Assembly (NCBI GenBank): GCA_947465275.1
Contig: CANIAI010000030.1
Coordinates: forward strand, 1-11,451
DNA: 11,451 bases
Direction: 5' to 3'
Source: Acidobacteriota bacterium
Lineage (GTDB): Bacteria; Acidobacteriota; Vicinamibacteria; Vicinamibacterales; UBA2999
Below the pieces are notes generated by a model. That model was not told the DNA's origin, did not search any database, and saw only the letters and a program-made list of their open reading frames with translations. Made by a program: the position numbers and the translations under genes. The stretch's first letter is position 1; the number at the start of each line of letters is the position of its first letter. This document shows positions 6,446-11,451 of this stretch, in pieces.

Positions 6446-9175
6446 ATGTCCACCACTGTCACCCCGGCCATGCGGCAATACCTCGACGCGAAGCGGCAGT
6501 TCCGCGACGCGATCGTCTTCTTCCGCATGGGCGACTTCTACGAGATGTTCTACGAGGACGCGCTCGTGGCGGCACGGGCGCTTGACCTCACGTTGACGTC
6601 CCGCTCGAAGGATGCGGGCGGCAACGGCATCCCCATGTGCGGGCTCCCCTACCACGCGGTTGACGGCTACCTCACCCGCATGGTGAAGAAGGGCTTCCGG
6701 GTGGCGATCTGCGAGCAGGTCGAAGACCCCCGCAAGGCGAAGGGGCTCGTCAAGCGCGAGGTGGTGCGCGTCGTCTCGCCGGGCACCCTGACCGACGCCT
6801 CCTACCTCGACGCCCGCGAACCCGCGCTGCTGATGGCGGTGGTGGCGCGCGAGCCGGGCGCCGCCGCGCGAGCCGCACGGTCCGGTGGTCCCGGGCCGCT
6901 GTTCGGCGCCGCGCTGGTGGACGTCTCCACCGGTGACTTCACCGTCGCCGAGTACCAGGGGGACGCCGGTCTGCGCGCCTTGGCCGACGACATCGCCATC
7001 CTCCGACCCCGGGAGATCGTACTCGCGGCCGAGTCCGACCTGGCGTCCAGAATCCCGGAGATCGCGCACCTGCGGCTGCCGGTCACCACCGTCGAGGGCT
7101 GGACGTTCGAGGACGAGACGGCGAGGCGTGCCCTCACCGACCACTTCCGCACCCAGGGACTCGAAGGCTTCGGCATCGCGGCGCGTCCGGCCGCCATCCA
7201 GGCCGCCGGCGGCCTGCTCGCCTACCTCCGCGACACCCAGAAGGCCGACCTCGCGCACATCCGCGGGCTGCGCTATCGCGCGTCGGACGACGCGCTGGCG
7301 ATCGACCCGGTGACCCTGAAGCACCTCGAGGTGGTGGCTGGCGCCGAGGGCACCGCCGACGGTTCACTCCTCCACGAGATCGATCGGACGGTCACGGCGA
7401 TGGGCGGGCGCCTGCTCCGCTCGTGGCTGCTGCGGCCGCTGACGACGCTCGAGCCGATCCGCAACAGACTCGACGCGGTCGAGGAACTGGCCTTCCGGAC
7501 GACCGACCGGGGCAAGTTCCGCGATGCGCTGAAGGCCGTGCACGACATGGAGCGGCTGGTCGGCCGTGCGGCACTCGGCTCGGCGGGGCCGCGTGACCTC
7601 GTCGCGCTGCGCCACTCGCTGGGGGCCATCCCGCGCATCCGGACCACGCTGTCGGCCTGCGCCGCGCCGCTCATCGGCAGCCTGGTCGCCTCGATTGACG
7701 ACCTCGCCGACCTGCGGGACACGATCGAGCGCACCCTGATCGATGAACCGCCGGCGCTGGCGCGTGACGGCGGGTTCACGCGCGACGGCATGGACGCCGA
7801 CCTCGACGAGCTGAAGACCATCAGCCGTTCGGGCCGACAGGTCATCGCCGAGATGGAAGAGGCCGAGCGCGCGCGCACCGGCATCTCATCGCTGAAGGTG
7901 CGCTACAACCGCGTGTTCGGGTACTACATCGAAATCTCGAAATCGAACCTGCACGCCGTACCGCCTGACTACCACCGCAAGCAGACGGTCGCCGGTGGCG
8001 AGCGCTTCACCACGCCGGCCCTCAAGGAGTACGAGGAGAAGGTGCTCGGCGCCGACGAACGCATCCTCGAACGCGAGCTGCAGATCTTCGAGGCGTTGCG
8101 GGCCGGGGTCGCCGCGGAGTCCGGGCGCGTGCAGGACACCGCGCGCGCACTCGCCACCCTCGACGTCCTGGCCGGGCTCGCCGAGACCGCGACGGTGTCC
8201 AACTACACGAAGCCACACGTGCACGAGGGCGACGAGTTCGTCGTCACCGACGCGCGGCATCCGGTGGTGGAACGTCGCGCGGCCGACGCCTTCGTTCCCA
8301 ACGACGTCGACCTGAACGGGACGACCCGGCAGCTCGTGATCCTGACAGGGCCGAACATGGGCGGCAAGTCGACCTACCTGCGGCAGACCGCGCTGATCCC
8401 GCTGCTCGCGCAGATCGGCTCGTTCGTGCCGGCGCGTGACGCGAAGGTTCCCATCGTCGATCGGCTGTTCGCGCGGGTCGGTGCATCCGACAACATCGCT
8501 CGCGGCCAGTCGACCTTCATGGTCGAGATGCAGGAGACGGCGAACATCCTGCACACGGCCTCGTCGCGGAGCCTCGTGGTGCTCGACGAAATCGGGCGCG
8601 GCACCTCCACGTTCGACGGGCTCAGCATCGCGTGGGCCGTCGCGGAATACCTGGCGACCAACCCGGTGAGCCGTCCCAAGACGCTGTTCGCCACGCACTA
8701 CCACGAGCTCACCGACCTCGCCGACGCCGTGCCCGGCGTCGTGAACGCGCACGTGTCGGCGCGTGAGTGGAAGGACGACATCGTCTTCCTCCGCAAGATC
8801 GTCCCGGGGCGATCTGATCGCAGCTACGGCATCCAGGTGGCGCGGCTCGCGGGGCTGCCACCGGCCGTCGTGACGCGCGCCCGCGAGATCCTCGCCGGCC
8901 TCGAGCGCGACGAGCTCTCGCGTGGGGGACGTCCGACCCTCTCGGGCGCGCCGGGCGACCCCCGCAGCTCGCAGCTCACGCTGTTCGGCACGCCGGTCAT
9001 CGATGAGTCGGCCGTGTCCCCCGATGGCGCGGCGATCCCCGGCTCCGGGCCGGCCGTATCGGCAACCCCGCACCCTGTACTGGATCGGCTGCGCAGCCTC
9101 GACCTGGACGGCACCACGCCGCGCGACGCACTCGACATTCTCGCGCAGTTGCAGCAGGCGCTGGAGGCCCGATGA
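6446..9175 (+). CDS. mutS: DNA mismatch repair protein MutS
   Basis: The mismatch-recognition ATPase that binds mispairs and small loops, then recruits MutL. The 909-residue product has the full MutS1 layout: N-terminal mismatch-binding domain with MGDFYEMFYEDA, whose Phe31-x-Glu33 is the base-wedging Phe-x-Glu motif; connector and core domains; clamp region near residues 475-550 (VRYNRVFGYYIEISKSNL); and the ATPase domain from about 585 with Walker A GPNMGGKST (635-643), Walker B VVLDEIGRGTSTFDG (D714, E715) and a FATHYHELTDL segment. Near the end, QLTLF (843-847) fits the beta-clamp binding motif, and residues 876-909 match the C-terminal oligomerisation helices. ATG at 6446 gives MSTTVTPAMRQY, aligning with other MutS N-termini; a second Met at 6470 is possible. 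There is no Shine-Dalgarno sequence. It is about 55 residues longer than E. coli MutS, partly from the linker after QLTLF. Its last bases overlap the next gene. Confidence 0.97.
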   Translation: MSTTVTPAMRQYLDAKRQFRDAIVFFRMGDFYEMFYEDALVAARALDLTLTSRSKDAGGNGIPMCGLPYHAVDGYLTRMVKKGFRVAICEQVEDPRKAKGLVKREVVRVVSPGTLTDASYLDAREPALLMAVVAREPGAAARAARSGGPGPLFGAALVDVSTGDFTVAEYQGDAGLRALADDIAILRPREIVLAAESDLASRIPEIAHLRLPVTTVEGWTFEDETARRALTDHFRTQGLEGFGIAARPAAIQAAGGLLAYLRDTQKADLAHIRGLRYRASDDALAIDPVTLKHLEVVAGAEGTADGSLLHEIDRTVTAMGGRLLRSWLLRPLTTLEPIRNRLDAVEELAFRTTDRGKFRDALKAVHDMERLVGRAALGSAGPRDLVALRHSLGAIPRIRTTLSACAAPLIGSLVASIDDLADLRDTIERTLIDEPPALARDGGFTRDGMDADLDELKTISRSGRQVIAEMEEAERARTGISSLKVRYNRVFGYYIEISKSNLHAVPPDYHRKQTVAGGERFTTPALKEYEEKVLGADERILERELQIFEALRAGVAAESGRVQDTARALATLDVLAGLAETATVSNYTKPHVHEGDEFVVTDARHPVVERRAADAFVPNDVDLNGTTRQLVILTGPNMGGKSTYLRQTALIPLLAQIGSFVPARDAKVPIVDRLFARVGASDNIARGQSTFMVEMQETANILHTASSRSLVVLDEIGRGTSTFDGLSIAWAVAEYLATNPVSRPKTLFATHYHELTDLADAVPGVVNAHVSAREWKDDIVFLRKIVPGRSDRSYGIQVARLAGLPPAVVTRAREILAGLERDELSRGGRPTLSGAPGDPRSSQLTLFGTPVIDESAVSPDGAAIPGSGPAVSATPHPVLDRLRSLDLDGTTPRDALDILAQLQQALEAR

Positions 9176-10722
9176 GACGACCGGCCGGAGTCCTCGCCGC
9201 CAACCTCGCCGCGGTCCTCCTCGCGCTCGGCCTCGTCTCCTGTGGGGACGGCCGCCGGGCTGAGCCCGGCACGGTCGTCGTCGGCATCCGCGTCGCGCCG
9301 AACAACCTCGACCCGCGGCTGGGCAACGACGAAGCCTCTCAGCGCGTGGCGCAGCTCGTGTTCGGTTCCCTGCTGGAGCTCGGCGACGACCTGCGCCCGC
9401 ACCCGGCCCTGGCCGAGCGGCTGGAGCAACCCGACCCGCTCACCTACGTCGTCACGCTCCGGCAGGGTGTGCGATTCCACGACGGGCACGAGCTGACGTC
9501 CGACGACGTCACCTACACGTACCGGCAGTATCTCGACCCCGCGTTCGTGTCGCCCTGGAAGGGAGCCTTTCGCGCCGTGGCGGCGGTCGAGGCACTCGGC
9601 CGCTACGAGGTGCGCTTCCGGTTGAAGGCGCCCTTCGCGGCGTTCCCGATTCAGCTGGTGTCCCCACCCATCGTGCCCGCGGGCGCAGGCCCCGAACTGG
9701 CGACGCACCCCATCGGCACCGGACCCTACCGGTTCGTGCGGTACGAGGTCGACGACCGGGTGGTGCTCGCGCCGTTTGCCGACTACATGGGCGGTGCCCC
9801 GAAGAACACGGGGCTGGTGCTGCGTGTGATCCCCGACGACACGATGCGCGGCCTCGAACTGCGGCGCGGCACGGTCGACGTGGTAGTCAACGACCTGCCA
9901 CCCGACATCGTGCACCAGCTCGAGAGCGACGGCCGTGTGCAGCTGGCTAAGTCAGCGGGCCTCGACTACATGTACCTCGGGTTGAACCTGCGCGACCCGC
10001 TGCTGGCGGATCGGCGGGTGCGCCAGGCGCTCGCGTACGCCGTCGACGCCAACGCGCTCGTCGAATATCTGCGCCGCGGCCTCGCGGTGCCGGCGAGCGG
10101 ACTCATCCCGCCGCAGGCGTGGGCGTATGCGCCGGACATCCGGCGCTATCCGCACGACCCCGCCCGCGCGGCGGCGCTGCTCGATGCGGCCGGCTTTCCG
10201 GATCCTGACGGGGCCGGCCCGCGCCCACGCCTGCGCCTGACGCTCACGCTGGGTACGGCCGACGAAGTGCGCCTGCAGGCCGCGGTGATTCAGCAGGATT
10301 TGCGCCGCGTCGGCATCGACCTGGAACTGCGTTCGCTGGAATTCGCGACGCTCTTCGCGGACGTGCTCAAGGGGAACTACCAGATCGTGCAGATGCAGTG
10401 GGCGGGCGGCGCGCTGGTCGACCCCGACATCCTCCGCCGCGTCTTCCACTCACAGCAGGTGCCGCCGACGGGATTCAACCGGGGACACTACAGCAATCCC
10501 GAGGTCGATCGCCTGATCGATCTGGCGAGCGAAGCCGCGGACGAAGGGCAGCGGGGCGCGTACTTCGCCGAGGCCCAGCGGCTGATCGCCGAGGACGTGC
10601 CGTACGTGAGCCTCTGGAACCGGACGAACGTGGCAGTCGCGCAGCCCCGGGTCACGGGGCTGCACGTCAATACGGTGGGAAACTTCTCGTCGCTGCGGGA
10701 CGTGCGGATCGCTATCCCTTGA
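9172..10722 (+). CDS. Peptide/nickel-type ABC transporter substrate-binding lipoprotein (SBP family 5)
   Basis: An extracytoplasmic solute-binding protein of the oligopeptide/dipeptide/nickel class (SBP_bac_5). The 516-residue product begins with a lipoprotein signal: basic MRR, a hydrophobic stretch, then lipobox LVSC with Cys24 as the predicted lipidated residue. Family features follow: NLDPRLGNDEAS near the start of the mature chain, HPALAERLEQPDPLTYVVTL, RFHDGHELTSDDVTYTYRQY, then RVRQALAYAVDANALV and YPHDPARAAALLDAAGFPD. The start ATG overlaps the mutS stop as ATGA, and GGAGG (9163-9167) lies 4 nt before it, so it is probably translated from the mutS message. No permease or ATPase gene is present, and the next gene is convergent, making this an orphan binding protein here. 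The ligand cannot be predicted; peptides are the family default. Its end overlaps the convergent TPR gene by 11 bp. Confidence 0.92.
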   Translation: MRRPAGVLAANLAAVLLALGLVSCGDGRRAEPGTVVVGIRVAPNNLDPRLGNDEASQRVAQLVFGSLLELGDDLRPHPALAERLEQPDPLTYVVTLRQGVRFHDGHELTSDDVTYTYRQYLDPAFVSPWKGAFRAVAAVEALGRYEVRFRLKAPFAAFPIQLVSPPIVPAGAGPELATHPIGTGPYRFVRYEVDDRVVLAPFADYMGGAPKNTGLVLRVIPDDTMRGLELRRGTVDVVVNDLPPDIVHQLESDGRVQLAKSAGLDYMYLGLNLRDPLLADRRVRQALAYAVDANALVEYLRRGLAVPASGLIPPQAWAYAPDIRRYPHDPARAAALLDAAGFPDPDGAGPRPRLRLTLTLGTADEVRLQAAVIQQDLRRVGIDLELRSLEFATLFADVLKGNYQIVQMQWAGGALVDPDILRRVFHSQQVPPTGFNRGHYSNPEVDRLIDLASEAADEGQRGAYFAEAQRLIAEDVPYVSLWNRTNVAVAQPRVTGLHVNTVGNFSSLRDVRIAIP

Positions 10723-11451
10723 GGTTCTCGAGCTCGGCCCGTGCCTCACCCGCGTAGGGCGAGGTCGGGTGCTGCTCGACGAGCTGCGTGAACGTCTTTC
10801 GCGCGTCGTCCCTGCTGCCCTTCGCCTGGTAGGCGCGTCCCAGCTCCATCAGGACCGCGTCCTCGGGTACGCCGGCGGCCTTGCTGTCGACCAGCTGCTT
10901 CCAGGTCGCGATGGCGGCATCGAGCTGCCCGGCCTTCGCCTGCGTGTCAGCCTTGCCGAGCGACGCCATGCGACCGTAGAGCGAGTCGGCTCCCGCCCGC
11001 TTCCCGACATCCTCGAACGCGGCGATCGCCTCCTGCTGACGCCCCAGCGACGCGAGCGTGGCGGCGTAGTGGTACCGGGCGGTGATGCCGGCCTCGCTGT
11101 CCGGGAAGGCGTCCGCGGCGGCCTTCAGCTTCGGCAGCGCCGCCGTCAGCTTCGCGTCTTCGCTCGGATAGGTCCCGAGGGCGCTCATCGTCGCCGCGGC
11201 CGGCAGGTCACCCGGCTTGTCGGTGCTCGACGCCGTTGCCGGCACCACGCGCGCGCTCAGCGTGACCATGGCATCGGCGAGCAGGTCCTGGCCCCGATCG
11301 TCGGTGCGTCCGCGCAGCGCGAGAAAGCCGACTGCCGCGATCGCCACCACCACGATCACCGCCACGATGACGCCAACCTGCTGTTTGTTGGACTCGACGA
11401 AGTCACCGGCATGCGTGATCGCATCCGCCAGATCGTTTTCCTTGAGTCGCT
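10712..11451 (-). CDS. Membrane-anchored TPR protein, YfgM-like (5' end outside window)
   Basis: The frame runs to the right edge without a stop, and the residues before the GTG at 11365 still look like protein of this type (RLKENDLADAITHAGDFVES, then a transmembrane helix at about 11300-11373), so the gene starts beyond base 11451. An N-in single-span anchor is followed by a Ser/Thr/Pro-rich linker and at least three TPR-like helix pairs, for example ITARYHYAATLASLGRQQEA and LMELGRAYQAKGSRDDARKT, ending PYAGEARAELENLKG. This layout, a short cytoplasmic arm, one helix and an extracytoplasmic TPR domain, matches YfgM-type ancillary proteins, described in E. coli as SecYEG/PpiD-associated. A generic TPR scaffold is the alternative. 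The stop codon (10714-10712) lies inside the end of the convergent lipoprotein gene. Confidence 0.85.
   Translation of the reverse strand, partial: RLKENDLADAITHAGDFVESNKQQVGVIVAVIVVVAIAAVGFLALRGRTDDRGQDLLADAMVTLSARVVPATASSTDKPGDLPAAATMSALGTYPSEDAKLTAALPKLKAAADAFPDSEAGITARYHYAATLASLGRQQEAIAAFEDVGKRAGADSLYGRMASLGKADTQAKAGQLDAAIATWKQLVDSKAAGVPEDAVLMELGRAYQAKGSRDDARKTFTQLVEQHPTSPYAGEARAELENLKG

Noticed and set aside
5690..7324. TsaB reading frame open far upstream, giving a possible 544-residue fusion protein
   Set aside because: The extra part lies antisense to the conserved N-terminal half of mutS, has no recognisable domain and is rich in Arg, Gly, His and Glu. TsaB homologues start at the ATG at 6412.
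7886..9073. 395-residue minus-strand open frame opposite the MutS ATPase domain
   Set aside because: It is a complementary-strand shadow of a highly conserved coding region, with no domain and no start signal.
11363..11365. GTG at 11365 as the start of the TPR protein
   Set aside because: The frame continues through a charged segment and the first half of the membrane helix up to the window edge. Starting here would cut the helix, so the gene is treated as partial.
1..11451. Search for CRISPR arrays, tRNAs, rRNA, insertion sequences, phage or defence genes
   Set aside because: Nothing fits: no regularly spaced repeats, no transposase or integrase motifs, no cloverleaf-like sequence in the few short gaps, and base composition stays uniform apart from the two small AT-rich spots described.

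Overview
This is a very GC-rich (by eye around 70%), gene-dense piece of bacterial chromosome carrying core housekeeping genes. The codon bias, the NtrY-type kinase, the PssA/Psd pair and the near absence of intergenic space would fit an environmental Gram-negative lineage. My best guess is Acidobacteriota (Vicinamibacteria-like), but this rests on general resemblance only, and no rRNA or other marker in the window settles it. A lipoprotein signal on the solute-binding protein and phosphatidylethanolamine synthesis fit a diderm cell.

Layout from left to right. (1) Positions 1-3342, plus strand: the 3' part of a very large membrane sensor histidine kinase of the NtrY type, entering from beyond the left edge. 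(2) Positions 3375-6412, minus strand: five genes transcribed leftward in the order tsaB, rimI, a small DUF465/YdcH-type gene, psd, pssA. tsaB and rimI overlap by 8 bp, and psd and pssA are 4 bp apart. The 105-bp gap before psd holds a long imperfect hairpin followed by a T-rich tract that abuts the psd start codon. (3) Positions 6413-6445: a 33-bp divergent promoter region whose only AT-rich core (ATAATA) reads as a -10 element on both strands. (4) Positions 6446-10722, plus strand: mutS, overlapped by 4 bp (ATGA) with an orphan oligopeptide-type ABC solute-binding lipoprotein gene. (5) Positions 10712-11451, minus strand: a membrane-anchored TPR protein (YfgM-like), entering from beyond the right edge and overlapping the end of the lipoprotein gene by 11 bp tail to tail.

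Functionally, psd and pssA are consecutive steps of phosphatidylethanolamine synthesis. TsaB belongs to the tRNA t6A pathway and RimI is an N-terminal acetyltransferase commonly encoded next to it. MutS is the mismatch-recognition ATPase of DNA repair. No stretch longer than about 110 bp lacks a gene. I found no tRNA or rRNA genes, CRISPR arrays, insertion sequences, phage genes or other signs of recent transfer. I do not see a new multi-gene system here. The points worth checking are regulatory (the psd leader hairpin and the shared tsaB/mutS promoter) and architectural (the oversized kinase and the mutS-coupled orphan lipoprotein).
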